64,000 nt of DNA from assembly GCF_039697315.1 (NCBI RefSeq), contig NZ_CP155619.1, positions 620,001-684,000 on the forward strand. The letters are read 5' to 3'. The notes beneath the pieces were generated by a model. That model had not been told where the DNA came from, ran no database searches, and was given only the letters and a program-made list of their open reading frames with translations. A program made the position numbers and the translations under genes. How positions within the stretch are numbered: the stretch's first letter is position 1; the number at the start of each line of letters is the position of its first letter. Shown here one piece after another: positions 43,620 to 52,793 of this stretch. The stretch is from Pseudomonas abietaniphila (GTDB lineage Bacteria > Pseudomonadota > Gammaproteobacteria > Pseudomonadales > Pseudomonadaceae).

Positions 43620-44795
43620 ATGAGGACAGATCAACAGGTGACGCGAGCACTTCGCGCCTTGAGCGTGGCCTATTTCGTACAAGCGGTGGGGGCTCTGTCG
43701 GTCATTGGCAGCCTGGAACCCATTGGCCGCGAATGGCGCCTCAGCAATGCGGAAGGCGCCTACCTGATGACTGCCTTCGGTATCACATTTGCCTTGGCTG
43801 CACCGTTGCTGCAGGTGTTACTCGGGCACCTGCACAGGCAGCGCCAGGTGTTGCTCGGGCTGTGCGTGTTCGGGGCTGGCGCGCTCTTGTTCGCCGCCGC
43901 GCCCACCTATCCGGTCTTGCTGGTTTCCCGAATCGTCATGGGATTGGGAGCCGCTTTTATAGGCCCGGTTCTGGCAACCCTGGGCTCAAGCCTGGTCAGC
44001 AGCGAACGTCAGGGAAGCGCTATCGCCATCGTACTGCTGGGCCTGAGTGTTGCAGGGTTGGCAGGCATTCCACTGTCCAGTTGGGTGGCGTACCAAGTCG
44101 GCGTTCGCAGTCTTTTCCTGGTCATAAGCGCGGCCGCATTCGCGACCGCACTGCTGATCGCCTGGCAAGTTCCCAATCAATCCGAAGGCCAACGAGTCGC
44201 CGTCAGTACCCTCGTCAACCTGCTGACCCAAGCGCATTCCCTGAGTGTGTTCGGCGTTGCTTTTTTTGTCACCGCCTCGGTCTACACCACGTATTCATTC
44301 ATCGCGCCGATCGTGCATGATTTTTATAACGGGAGTGCTCATGACGTATCGATCGCCCTCCTGGTGCTGGGCGTGGCCGGTGTCACGGGCAACCTCCTGG
44401 TCACTCGTCTCGCTGCGCGTCATAGCTCCGATCGCCTGCTCGTCGGCAGCATGTCAGTGCTGGCTATCTTGATGCTGGCACTGGGGGCTGGACCGCGCTC
44501 CCTCGGGTGGCTCTTCCTGATGCTGGTAATGTGGGCGCTTGCAACAGATGTCATCTGGCCGTCGCAGCAGCGAAGGGTCATCGAGCATTTGGCAGAATAC
44601 CGAGGCGCCGCGTTGGCGTTGACCGCAGCGTTCGTATTTTGCGGCATCGGCGGCGGTGCCGCAGTCGCGGGCTGGGTATACCCGATCGCAGGCTTCACAG
44701 GCTTACTGGGGGCAAGCTTTGCGTTGATGGTATTGGCTGTCGTTTGCATGCTTATTTCTGCAAAGCGATCGCCGCTGCGTGCAGCGGTGATCTAG
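43620..44795 (+). CDS. MFS transporter (DHA1 drug:H+ antiporter type)
   Basis: 391 residues with twelve predicted membrane segments. The motif-A loop is modified (LLGHLHRQRQVLLGL) and motif B/C-like segments (SRIVMGLGAAFIGPV, LSVAGLAGIPLSSWVAYQVG) point to the DHA1 efflux family such as AraJ/YdhP. TAGGAA lies before ATG. It is monocistronic in this view. It may export a product or toxic intermediate of the preceding oxidation cluster (inference). Confidence 0.9.
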   Translation: MRTDQQVTRALRALSVAYFVQAVGALSVIGSLEPIGREWRLSNAEGAYLMTAFGITFALAAPLLQVLLGHLHRQRQVLLGLCVFGAGALLFAAAPTYPVLLVSRIVMGLGAAFIGPVLATLGSSLVSSERQGSAIAIVLLGLSVAGLAGIPLSSWVAYQVGVRSLFLVISAAAFATALLIAWQVPNQSEGQRVAVSTLVNLLTQAHSLSVFGVAFFVTASVYTTYSFIAPIVHDFYNGSAHDVSIALLVLGVAGVTGNLLVTRLAARHSSDRLLVGSMSVLAILMLALGAGPRSLGWLFLMLVMWALATDVIWPSQQRRVIEHLAEYRGAALALTAAFVFCGIGGGAAVAGWVYPIAGFTGLLGASFALMVLAVVCMLISAKRSPLRAAVI

Positions 44796-44919
44796 GCTTT
44801 TATCCGCCGACAGACCCATGACCGTCGGGGCAGCGGCCCTCATGCCGATGGCGCCTCACAAGATTGGCACGGATGAGTTGAATCCCACTTGCTGTGTTTA
44901 TTGCGGCGTACGAGGCTGC

Positions 44920-45090
44920 TTAAAATGACGAACCCGCAACTCCACGGCACCAGGACCAGAGTTGCTCGCCTGCCTGCATACCTAACAATCCGACCAATGC
45001 TACAAGCGGTGGCGCTGGAGACCGGAAGTCCAGAGCGCCGTAAAGAAGCCCAACCGCCACTCCTATCGCGAGTGAAATGAGATAACTCAC
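44920..45090 (-). CDS. XapX (DUF1427) domain small membrane protein
   Basis: 56 residues with one or two membrane helices and the XapX core LYGALDFRSPAPPLVALVGLLGMQAGEQ (short parts: RSPAPPLVAL, GLLGMQAGE). The open frame begins at a TTG (45111), but GTG at 45090 has GGAGG five bases upstream and opens directly into the family sequence VSYLISLAIGVAVG, so it is chosen. It lies 38 bases downstream of the cupin gene, in one operon. Function of the family is unknown. Confidence 0.9.
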   Translation of the reverse strand: MSYLISLAIGVAVGLLYGALDFRSPAPPLVALVGLLGMQAGEQLWSWCRGVAGSSF

Positions 45091-45128
45091 AATAACCTCC
45101 AAACGTATCAACGACTTCCAACGGGGTT

Positions 45129-45623
45129 TTACTTTTTAACGGTGCGAGGATCGTCCGCCGTATTTTCGTAGACAGTATCGGTTGGGCCAGTCCCTGTGAT
45201 GAGAATAACAACCGGTTCGCCGTGCGTTTCAGCGTAGTGAGCCGCATTGGAAGGCTCTGTGTAAACGGAGCCCCGCGGCAGCGCGCGTAGCTCTTTTTCA
45301 GATCGTTCTGCGCCGTAACCGAAGTACCAGGTGCCCGACAATACGGTTGCCACCCGATCACCCGCATGGTGGTGCGGAGCGATCCTGGCGCCCTGTTTGA
45401 CTTTTAGAAGCTGTGCATAGGGACCTGGAGCTGCCGGGTTACCCAGGATAGTCACCACTTGAACCTTGGAATTTTCTGATCCACCCGGCCCGCCTGTTTC
45501 TTTACCCGCCAACAGCTCAGGGAGGGTTTTAGAGTAGCTGGGAAGTTTAGGTCCCTCGTCCGCAGCATAGCTTGTCGCCACCAGGAAAGTACTGATGAAG
45601 CATCCTTTGATAAGTGCATGCAT
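45129..45623 (-). CDS. Secreted cupin domain protein
   Basis: 164 residues. Signal peptide MHALIKGCFISTFLVATSYA, then a single cupin barrel with metal ligands in IAPHHHAGDRVATVLSGTWYFG and later AHYAETHGEPV. Periplasmic location is expected. Such small cupins bind a metal and may act as dioxygenase-like or sensory proteins. AGGGATA precedes ATG. Transcribed with the XapX gene. Confidence 0.9.
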   Translation of the reverse strand: MHALIKGCFISTFLVATSYAADEGPKLPSYSKTLPELLAGKETGGPGGSENSKVQVVTILGNPAAPGPYAQLLKVKQGARIAPHHHAGDRVATVLSGTWYFGYGAERSEKELRALPRGSVYTEPSNAAHYAETHGEPVVILITGTGPTDTVYENTADDPRTVKK

Positions 45624-45742
45624 GCCTATATCCCTAATCAGAACGTTAGTGTAAGAAAGTCATTAGCGCTGGCACTACCGTCAAAAACACGCACGCAACT
45701 AACAGTCAATTGAAGTGAGAAGCGTTAGAGTGCGATTGGCAA

Positions 45743-46225
45743 TCAGGCGCTCGGCGCGTCGGGCCATTCTAGAAATTCCAGCGTCAAGCCATCGGGCGCA
45801 CGCACGTAACCCAGCCGCAGCCCCTTACGCTCGCCGTCCTCCACGGTCTGCAACTCGCCAAGTCTCTGCCCTCCTACCGATTCGATCTTCGCGAGCAGCC
45901 CATCGATATTTTTCACGGTGAACGCAAGGTGGGCGGCGCCCACGTCGCATGATCTCGGTTTGAAGACTTGAATATCGTCGGGAGAGTGATATTCCAACAG
46001 CTCAATCATATGTCCGCCCGGTGCTTCAATCATTGCCAGTGTCAGTGACGCACCCTCAACCCCGACGACATTGTCGAGAAACACACCGGCCTCATACGTA
46101 TTGGTATACAAGTGCTTGAAGCCAAGTACGTTGACCCAAAAGTTCAAAGAAGCTTCAAGCGAGTGAACGGTAAACCCTGTGTGATTAGCACAAATTAAAT
46201 TTGGAAAATGATTGGTGTCGTTCAT
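45743..46225 (-). CDS. VOC family protein (glyoxalase/dioxygenase fold)
   Basis: 160 residues with two beta-alpha-beta-beta-beta modules. Metal-ligand type residues: ANHTGFTVHSLEASLNFW (His), GGHMIELLEY (Glu), GAAHLAFTVKNIDGLLAKI (His) and LTLEFLEWP (Glu). It could be a glyoxalase, an epimerase or an extradiol-type enzyme. AAGGGTGA precedes ATG 46225. Monocistronic. Confidence 0.9.
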   Translation of the reverse strand: MNDTNHFPNLICANHTGFTVHSLEASLNFWVNVLGFKHLYTNTYEAGVFLDNVVGVEGASLTLAMIEAPGGHMIELLEYHSPDDIQVFKPRSCDVGAAHLAFTVKNIDGLLAKIESVGGQRLGELQTVEDGERKGLRLGYVRAPDGLTLEFLEWPDAPSA

Positions 46226-46931
46226 ATGTCACCCTTCTGATAGGTCGGGATGCGTTCACGTCTTGATTTTAAAAGGTGCCTGAAGGACACCATTTGTGCA
46301 CCAAACCCTTGGTTCACATCAGCGGGCGTCCACCTTGGCCGCTTCGCTCGGCATGATCTTGAAGCTCCTGACTTTCAGCTTGGCGGACAGCCGCCGCTGG
46401 GCGATGCGAAGGCCATGCAAGCTGCGAGGTGGTATCGAAACAAACAGAGTTGATCTCGCGAAGAGGATCGCTCCTCACCAGCGAAAAAAAAACTGCTCGC
46501 GAATGGTAAGACCTACTCTCTTGGAGCGTAGGTCCACGCCCCTCTTGCGTAATGCGGTAGGAGTGGCTTCTCGCTCAGTGCCGCGAGTGCGCCTCTCAGT
46601 TGTCCTATCAAGTTGGCTATCGGAGCGCAGAGCCGATCGTTATGATCCAGATCGGCCGAGATAGAAATGACGATTGAGTAAAAGGCTGCCCTTAACCGCT
46701 CTGGCCTCGTGGTGCAACCATGACCATGGAGCACATTGCTGTTGGCGGCAGGCTTCATTACGGCTAGCCCTTCCAGCCCAAAAACCGATAGCAACTGACT
46801 GTCATCGATTCACTTGAAAACCAGGTAACTAGCCGAAAGGGAATTGGCGAGCAGTGGGCGCGATCTTGAAAAAGTGAAACTGTACTCTGACGGTCCAAGG
46901 AACATGATTTTATAGGTAGTGGGGCAACAAC
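46226..46931. other. 706-base region without convincing gene
   Basis: Lower G+C than its neighbours, with only short overlapping frames on both strands, none with a ribosome site. On the minus strand, a reading frame ending near 46320 gives a basic tail (AQRRLSAKLKVRSFK) that might be a remnant of a lost gene, but I cannot assign it. The right end should contain the promoter of the MFS gene. Confidence 0.35.
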
Positions 46932-48110
46932 ATGACACACCAACGATGGTTGATCCTGATCGGATGCTTTATCGCATACCTATTCGATTCGGTAGAAATC
47001 GTTCTGTTTTCCCTGGCGCTCCCGGCAATGTGCAGCGATTTGGGACTGACCGTCGTTCAGGGCGGCTTGCTCGTGACTGCCATGTTGTTGGGCGTTGGAG
47101 TCAGCAGCATTACTGGTGGCTACATCTCCGACAACTTCGGGCGCAAGCGAGCGTTGGTTACCTCGCTGATTGTCTTTGGCTTTTTCACCGCGGCATTGTC
47201 TTTCGGCACCAGCTTCACCAGTCTGGTCCTGCTTAGGTTCATCGCCGGGATTGGCCTCGGTTCCCTCTGGAGCGTAATTTCTGCCTACATCGTGGAGACA
47301 TGGCCTGTAGAAAGCCGGGGACGAGCTGCCGCATTCGTTACCAGCGCCCTACCTGCCGGAGGCGTCATTGCAGGCATAGTGTCCGGCTATTTTCTTCCTG
47401 ACTGGCGGACAATGTTCTTGATCGGGGGGTGCTCGATAGTAATCCCCGCCATTCTCATCCTCATCGGATTTCGCGAGTCGGCTTTATGGTCTGAACAGAG
47501 GACCAGATATGGAAACGAGAAGGTGGCTCTGAATCACGTATTTACCGCTGCGCTGCGTCGCTCCACGATCCTCGGCACGCTGATGTCAGCCCTCGCCCTG
47601 ACCGGTTTTTGGGGAACGATGACATGGCTTCCGACTTATCTGGCGCAAGAGCGAGGTCTAAACGCCGCATCCGTGGCCTGGCTGGTCACCGTATTGAACA
47701 TCGGCATGTTCGTCGGATACAACGCCTTCGGCTTGGTGGCGGACCTTATCGGCCGGCGTCTGACGATCATCATCACACTCATGGGCGTCGCAGTGATCAT
47801 CCCGATGTACGCATCCACGAGCGAGCATGACACCCTGCTGTGGCTAGGTTTAGCATTCGGTTTTTTCACCGCATTCTTCGGAATTTTCGGATCGTATCTT
47901 GGCGAGCTGTTTCCTACACGCGTTCGATCTACCGGTGCAGGCTTCTGCTTTAACGTCGGACGAGGCGTGGCCGGCATCGCGCCTTTGGGACTGGCAGAGA
48001 TTTCCGGCGTTGTTGGTTTTAGCGGTGGGCTGATCGTATGTGCCTTTTTATTCGCCTCCTCAGCACTGGTAGCAATGCTGATGCCCAAAAGCGGCGGTCA
48101 TGCACATTGA
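46932..48110 (+). CDS. MFS transporter (AAHS/sugar-porter-like)
   Basis: 392 residues, twelve membrane segments. The motif-A loop GGYISDNFGRKRALV and the second-half counterpart GLVADLIGRRLTII are well kept, as is the first-helix Asp in YLFDSVEIVLFSLALP, a mark of aromatic-acid:H+ symporters. RSTGAGFCFNVGRGVAG near the end matches the same group. It probably imports an organic, perhaps aromatic, acid. It is followed convergently by the glutathione transferase. Confidence 0.92.
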   Translation: MTHQRWLILIGCFIAYLFDSVEIVLFSLALPAMCSDLGLTVVQGGLLVTAMLLGVGVSSITGGYISDNFGRKRALVTSLIVFGFFTAALSFGTSFTSLVLLRFIAGIGLGSLWSVISAYIVETWPVESRGRAAAFVTSALPAGGVIAGIVSGYFLPDWRTMFLIGGCSIVIPAILILIGFRESALWSEQRTRYGNEKVALNHVFTAALRRSTILGTLMSALALTGFWGTMTWLPTYLAQERGLNAASVAWLVTVLNIGMFVGYNAFGLVADLIGRRLTIIITLMGVAVIIPMYASTSEHDTLLWLGLAFGFFTAFFGIFGSYLGELFPTRVRSTGAGFCFNVGRGVAGIAPLGLAEISGVVGFSGGLIVCAFLFASSALVAMLMPKSGGHAH

Positions 48111-48126
48111 CCCTGCGCAACCACCG

Positions 48127-48735
48127 TTAATAGTCAGCGCTGGGACGGGTTCGAAAATGCCTGTACCAAGCGTCTAGTCGTGGATGGTGCGTTGCAAACG
48201 GAAGATTGAACCGTTCGCGTGCGGTCTGGAAAATCGCGAAAAGGGTGCAGTCGGCAATAGTCGGCTGATCACCAGCCAGAAACCGATTGCCACCGATCGC
48301 CAATTCCAGCACGTCCAGCAACTCCTCGACATGTCTGAACAGGGCGCTGGCGAATTCTTGAGACGGGTCTGGCTCATTTCTCGGAAAAGCGCCTGTAACG
48401 TTCCACAACCACAACTGGCTTCTGACGATCAGATCGTTGGCTGTTCGCTCCAGTGCCCGAACCTGAGCGCGAGACACAGCATCAATGCCGATCATAGGGT
48501 TCTCGGGATACAGCTCTTCCAGGTATTCGACGATTGCGGCGGACTCGGTAATTGAGACGCCCTCATCAGTAACCAGCGATGGCGCGCGCCCTGAAGGATT
48601 GATTTGCAGGTACGCAGGGGATCGATGCTCCAAATTGACATGATCAAGCTGGTGACAAGGTACATCGATCCCTTTTTCCGAGATGTAAATGGCGACCCGT
48701 CGAGGATTAGTGCCCATAGGAAACTGGTAGAGCAT
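48127..48735 (-). CDS. Glutathione S-transferase family protein
   Basis: 202 residues. The thioredoxin-like N-terminal domain holds NPSGRAPSLV (cis-Pro region) and GVSITESAAIVEYLEELYP (Glu-Ser glutathione contact); the helical C-terminal domain holds FLAGDQPTIADCTLFA (N-capping Asp motif). Cytosolic conjugation or reductive use of glutathione on an electrophile is expected. Two consecutive ATGs (48738, 48735) are possible starts; the second has GAG at better spacing. Confidence 0.92.
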   Translation of the reverse strand: MLYQFPMGTNPRRVAIYISEKGIDVPCHQLDHVNLEHRSPAYLQINPSGRAPSLVTDEGVSITESAAIVEYLEELYPENPMIGIDAVSRAQVRALERTANDLIVRSQLWLWNVTGAFPRNEPDPSQEFASALFRHVEELLDVLELAIGGNRFLAGDQPTIADCTLFAIFQTARERFNLPFATHHPRLDAWYRHFRTRPSADY

Positions 48736-48994
48736 CATGTCTCAATTTCCACTGTTATCAGATGTTGAGCGGAGGCCTTCACATTGCCACCCATGTTGAA
48801 GAGTTGCGTGCTTGGAAACGACGGCAATCAGCCGCTGTAGGAGAAGTAAAATCAGTCTTGAATCCTCCTTCGCGACCGCTCACAGATAAACGAAGTCGGG
48901 TGAGCAAGTCTTACTTTCTCAGAGCGTAAATAAGGGCCAGCACAAGACCGCCCACCGTAGTAGCCTCCTTGTCTAACAAAGGAGAGCAAACACC

Positions 48995-49378
48995 ATGACA
49001 GTCCCTGACAAAAACCCTGACTTCGATGCGCTGCTGCGCGCTAACCTGGATCGCATCTTCAACGAACGCGATGGCACTAAACGAGCGGCGGCGGCGAAAG
49101 AGCTGTTTTCAGAAACGCCGACTATGTACGAACCTGATGGCGTCGTTACGGGTCAAGCCGCAATCTGCGATGTTGCAGGCGCGCTGCTGGATCGATTCGG
49201 CGCCGACTTTACTTTTGTGGCCGAAGGGCCAGCTGTCGGCCATCACGGGCTGGGCTATCTGCCTTGGCACGCGGGACCTAAAGAAGGTCCCGTCACTGTG
49301 AGTGGTGCCGACGTCGCTGAGGTCAAGGATGGCAAGATCGTGCGACTCTGGGTGCTTTTGAACCCGCCGCAATCGTGA
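48995..49378 (+). CDS. SnoaL-like/NTF2-fold protein
   Basis: 127 residues with the cone-shaped NTF2/SnoaL pattern: an N-terminal helix (LRANLDRIFNERD), a strand TMYEPDGVVTGQAAI and C-terminal strands SGADVAEVKDGKIVRLWVLL. Family members include polyketide cyclases, isomerases and proteins of unknown role. A strong AAAGGAGAG precedes ATG. Monocistronic. Confidence 0.88.
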   Translation: MTVPDKNPDFDALLRANLDRIFNERDGTKRAAAAKELFSETPTMYEPDGVVTGQAAICDVAGALLDRFGADFTFVAEGPAVGHHGLGYLPWHAGPKEGPVTVSGADVAEVKDGKIVRLWVLLNPPQS

Positions 49379-49491
49379 TGGAATGAGCTTTTTCTGAGCA
49401 CTCGATCAGAGCAGCCGCAAAGCGAATGATGCTCTGATCGAATGTGCCAAATGTCCCATGATTTCAGCACGGGCTTATCGCCCCCGATGGA

Positions 49492-50949
49492 TTAAGGTGC
49501 CTGAATCTGTACCAATGCCCCTGGCTGATCCGGCTTGCCTGCCACGACCACCAGATAACGTCGCTGCTCGGGCGTGTCGTTCTGCACGATCTGGCGGATC
49601 GGGCCGATGGTGTTGACGATGGCCGACCCCGCCGGGTTGGTCATGAACGCTGACAACGGTTGCAGGTTGCCACTGCCATCCGGCTTGTCGGCCAGCGCCA
49701 GGGTGTAAGGCTGCTTGGGTTCAAGACCCGTCACTGCCGCTTGCAGCACTTGTGTCAGGCCCTGATTGAACAGCGTGACACTGGTGGGTGCCTGATCCGC
49801 AGGCTTGCCCACCGCGTTCAAACTCAGGTGCGCTGCTTGCCCGGCCACGCCCAGCGGCTTGAGGTTATCGGTACCGTCACCTTTTTCCACCGCATTGGGC
49901 ACATAGGCAATCGCTTGCGGCGCCTGGCCAATCGGGATGTTGGCGATGACCTTGTTGCTCAACGTGTCGATCACCGCAAACGCATCGGCGTTTTCCAGAC
50001 CCACATAAATACGGCTGCCGTCACCCGACGGCCAGATGCCGTGAGGCAAGTTGCCGACCGGGATCGTCGCCACTCTCTCGAAGGTGTCGGTGCGATAGAC
50101 CTGCACCTGATTCAGCCCGCCCACGGTGATGTAGGCGAACGAGCCATTGGCGTTGTTGACCAGGTTGACGTGGTTGGCAATCGGCCCGATGTCCAGCGTC
50201 TTGATCAGCTTGAACGGAGGTGTGGCTTCAAATACCTGCGCTTTGCCGACATCCTTCAGCGTGAACCAGACCTGCTTGCCATCGGCTGACGCGGCGATGT
50301 TCGGGCAGAACGGGCTGGCCTGAGGCACGTGGCCAACGATCTTGTGATCCGCCACCGACACCACTACGGTCTCCGGGTTGAACGACGAGCAGACGTAACC
50401 GTATTTGCCGTCCGGCGAGAAAATCTGCATGCCGGGACCGGCCGGTGTCTTGATGCGGGTCTTTTCCTCGAAGGTCTTGGCGTCGATCACCGACACATAG
50501 TCCTCGCCGCGCACCGTCACCCACACCTCTTTGCCATTGAGCGTAAAAAACGCTTCATGGGGCGCACGCCCAACGTAGGTCTTGTGCTTGACGGTGTTGG
50601 TTTGCGTGTCGATGAACGACACCGAGTTCGTGCCGATGGACACTACCGCGAGAGTTTTGTGATCCGGCGAAAAGCCCAGTCCGTGCACCAGCACCTCGCC
50701 CTTGTACAACGGACTGAGGTTGCCCGGTTGCGGATCGCCGAGGCTGATCACCCCAAGCAGTTTGTTGTCCACCGGATCGGTGACCGACACGGTGTTGGAG
50801 AACTGCTCGGCTGCATACAGGCGATCCTGATGAGAGACGGGAATCTCCCTGGCCGAGGCTTTACCGGGGATCTGTCCGGCAAAACCGGGCATCGAAGCGG
50901 TCAGCAATGCGCCGGTCAGCAGCGCCATGGGAAAGCGAGGGAAGTGCAT
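49492..50949 (-). CDS. Periplasmic YVTN beta-propeller protein
   Basis: 485 residues. Signal peptide (FPMALLTGALLTASMPGFAG) and six to seven propeller repeats of the form DxxTNxVxxxIxVGxxPHG (for example IDTQTNTVKHKTYVGRAPHE and IDTLSNKVIANIPIGQAPQA). The C-terminal 90 residues form a separate domain with no recognised family. Start 50949 has AAGGAA upstream. It lies 37 bases after the DUF305 gene in the same direction, so both are probably one operon acting in the periplasm; such propellers accompany metal or c-type cytochrome systems. Confidence 0.92.
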   Translation of the reverse strand: MHFPRFPMALLTGALLTASMPGFAGQIPGKASAREIPVSHQDRLYAAEQFSNTVSVTDPVDNKLLGVISLGDPQPGNLSPLYKGEVLVHGLGFSPDHKTLAVVSIGTNSVSFIDTQTNTVKHKTYVGRAPHEAFFTLNGKEVWVTVRGEDYVSVIDAKTFEEKTRIKTPAGPGMQIFSPDGKYGYVCSSFNPETVVVSVADHKIVGHVPQASPFCPNIAASADGKQVWFTLKDVGKAQVFEATPPFKLIKTLDIGPIANHVNLVNNANGSFAYITVGGLNQVQVYRTDTFERVATIPVGNLPHGIWPSGDGSRIYVGLENADAFAVIDTLSNKVIANIPIGQAPQAIAYVPNAVEKGDGTDNLKPLGVAGQAAHLSLNAVGKPADQAPTSVTLFNQGLTQVLQAAVTGLEPKQPYTLALADKPDGSGNLQPLSAFMTNPAGSAIVNTIGPIRQIVQNDTPEQRRYLVVVAGKPDQPGALVQIQAP

Positions 50950-50986
50950 GGGATTTCCTTCTTTTTGTGAAGTCAGGGAGTGACGA

Positions 50987-51412
50987 TCAGGGTTGTGCCG
51001 TGACCGGTGTCTGGGTCGGCGAGGCAACAGAGGGCGGCAATGGATCGCCGATGGCCAGGCGCATCGCGGCGATTTCCTGCTGTTGCTCGACGATGATTTC
51101 CTGGGCCATGCGCTTGAGCTGTTCGTTGTGGCCGTACTTGAGCAGGGTCACGGCCATATCGATGGCGCCCTGATGATGCGCGCTCATCATCGCCACGAAA
51201 TCGCGGTCGATGTCGCCGGTGGGTTTGCTGTCCATGCCGGCCATCATCGTTTCCATGGCGGCAGCGTTTTCGCTGAGGAAGGGAGCCTCGGCGCTCACGG
51301 GGTCGGGTGTGTTCCCGTGCTCGTGGCCTTCGTGACCCATGGCAACGGACACCGCGCTCACCAGAAGCAGTGCGACGCCGTAGCGCAGGGAATGGCGGGT
51401 GAGTCGTGACAT
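50987..51412 (-). CDS. DUF305 family secreted protein
   Basis: 141 residues. Signal peptide (LRYGVALLLVSAVSVAMG) followed by a His-rich start (HEGHEHG) and the DUF305 four-helix core with DFVAMMSAHHQGAIDMA and EQQQEIAAM. The HH pair and Met-rich helix suggest copper or other metal binding; DUF305 genes often sit in copper-resistance loci. AGGAGG precedes ATG 51412. First gene of the pair with the propeller protein. Confidence 0.92.
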   Translation of the reverse strand: MSRLTRHSLRYGVALLLVSAVSVAMGHEGHEHGNTPDPVSAEAPFLSENAAAMETMMAGMDSKPTGDIDRDFVAMMSAHHQGAIDMAVTLLKYGHNEQLKRMAQEIIVEQQQEIAAMRLAIGDPLPPSVASPTQTPVTAQP

Positions 51413-51539
51413 GTGCGTTTCCTCCTGTCTGAATGCGTTCACAAGCAGGACGTATGGCGATGACTTTTATTCCCAGATATGCGTCCAGTTGCCTATAGCA
51501 GGCAGCATCAGCACTGAATCGCTGAAGCACGGCGTCAAT

Positions 51540-52256
51540 TCAGGCAGGACCAGCCTCTTCCCGATCACTTACTGCTGATATCACGGAGAGCCCTGCGCCC
51601 AACTTAATGCCGAGCATTAAAGATGCCGAACAGCTTGTTAATGCTGGCTTTTCCATAAGAAGACGGAATGTGTCGGTTTTGTCAGGATTAGACTGAAGAG
51701 AGCGCCCAATACCAGAACGCCACGCACGCGGGCTAATGCCAGCCTCTCGCTTGAACCAACGGCAGAAATGAGACTGATCACAAAATCCGAACTGGAATGC
51801 GATGTCTGTCAACTTTAAATGGCTGTGAAGCATCACCCAACGGACTTGCTCCAAACGCCGATACATCAAGAAGGTGGCGGGTGGCACACCAAATGAACTT
51901 CTGAACGCTCGTGTAAAATGGCTACGGCTATACCCCAACACACTCGCAAGTTGTTCAACCGTCAACACTGGATAAACTGACGCGTTCAGAAACTTGATAA
52001 GTTTCTTGACCTGCCACACGACGAGATAGTTGTCAGACGTCGAGCGGAAGTGGTTCAGCGGATATTTGCCTAACCAAACACGGGGGTAGCTGCCACCCTC
52101 TCGCGTCGCACGGCAATATTTTTGCGAAAGTTTCAGCCCCAAATCCAGAACCTCTTGAGAGGTGACGATGGTCGGCTTGCGGGAGGTGACTGCAGCACAA
52201 GCCCCACCGGCATCGTAGCGAACAACCATCCCTTCGCCTTGATCGACTTCACTCAT
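51540..52256 (-). CDS. AraC-type HTH regulator (second half of a split GlxA-like pair)
   Basis: 238 residues. The double helix-turn-helix is at about 95-195 (TVEQLASVLGYSRSHFTRAF, LTDIAFQFGFCDQSHFCRWFKREAGISPRAW). About 40 residues follow it, an unusual tail. The N-terminal region (VTSQEVLDLGLKLSQKYCRATREGG) resembles the linker between DJ-1 and HTH domains in GlxA-type proteins. The frame begins at TTG 52277; ATG 52256 has GAG seven bases before and is chosen. It follows the DJ-1-like gene by 30 bases, so the pair looks like one regulator divided in two genes. Confidence 0.82.
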   Translation of the reverse strand: MSEVDQGEGMVVRYDAGGACAAVTSRKPTIVTSQEVLDLGLKLSQKYCRATREGGSYPRVWLGKYPLNHFRSTSDNYLVVWQVKKLIKFLNASVYPVLTVEQLASVLGYSRSHFTRAFRSSFGVPPATFLMYRRLEQVRWVMLHSHLKLTDIAFQFGFCDQSHFCRWFKREAGISPRAWRSGIGRSLQSNPDKTDTFRLLMEKPALTSCSASLMLGIKLGAGLSVISAVSDREEAGPA

Positions 52257-52286
52257 TAACTTTCTCACACACCTCAAGATTTTTAT

Positions 52287-52793
52287 TCATACGTGTAGCG
52301 ACTCCGCGATCGCATTCGCGAACGCTTTCATGTTTGTCCCATCTGCAGTGATCAGCCAACCTGAACGAACAACGGGAGACGCTTTATAAATGCCGCCATA
52401 TCGGCGCAATGCTTCGATGGCAGCAGGAACAGACGACGTGGTGGCTTGCTTGCCCAACAACAACCCGGCCCGGGCGAGAACCAGACAACTGTTTCCCGCC
52501 GCAGCTATCAGCATCCTGTGTTTGTCGTAGGCCTGAAGTTGGTCAGTCCACGCATGATAATTGAGCGGATAACCCTGCCCTTCGAGCCCGTCCATCAACA
52601 CGATCCCATCAAATCTAAATGTCGCAAAACTGCCCGGTTTACGGTTCCTTGCAGGCACTTGCATCGCTTCCCCACGATGCGGAATGGCCTCGGAAGTCGC
52701 GACCGAGGCTTTTAACCGCCCCTCCCATGCCGCTAGACAGACGCTGAGTCCTGACACCGGTTTAGGCGGAATCACAACGATGATTGTTTTCAT
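52287..52793 (-). CDS. DJ-1/PfpI-like domain protein (first half of a split GlxA-like pair)
   Basis: 168 residues matching only the amidotransferase-like half of GlxA regulators: TIIVVIPPKPVSGLSVCL at the start, then GNSCLVLARAGLLLGKQATT where the family elbow (CVGAFVLAEAGLL) would be. The elbow Cys is replaced by Gly, so hydrolytic activity is unlikely. ATG 52793 has AAGGA upstream; 70 upstream in-frame codons are rejected. Immediately followed by the AraC HTH gene, suggesting that the two products form a complex or derive from a broken fusion gene. Confidence 0.8.
   Translation of the reverse strand: MKTIIVVIPPKPVSGLSVCLAAWEGRLKASVATSEAIPHRGEAMQVPARNRKPGSFATFRFDGIVLMDGLEGQGYPLNYHAWTDQLQAYDKHRMLIAAAGNSCLVLARAGLLLGKQATTSSVPAAIEALRRYGGIYKASPVVRSGWLITADGTNMKAFANAIAESLHV

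Noticed and set aside
46513..46794. 93-residue minus-strand frame in the gap before the MFS gene
   Set aside because: No start signal and no recognised family; could be a remnant but cannot be supported.
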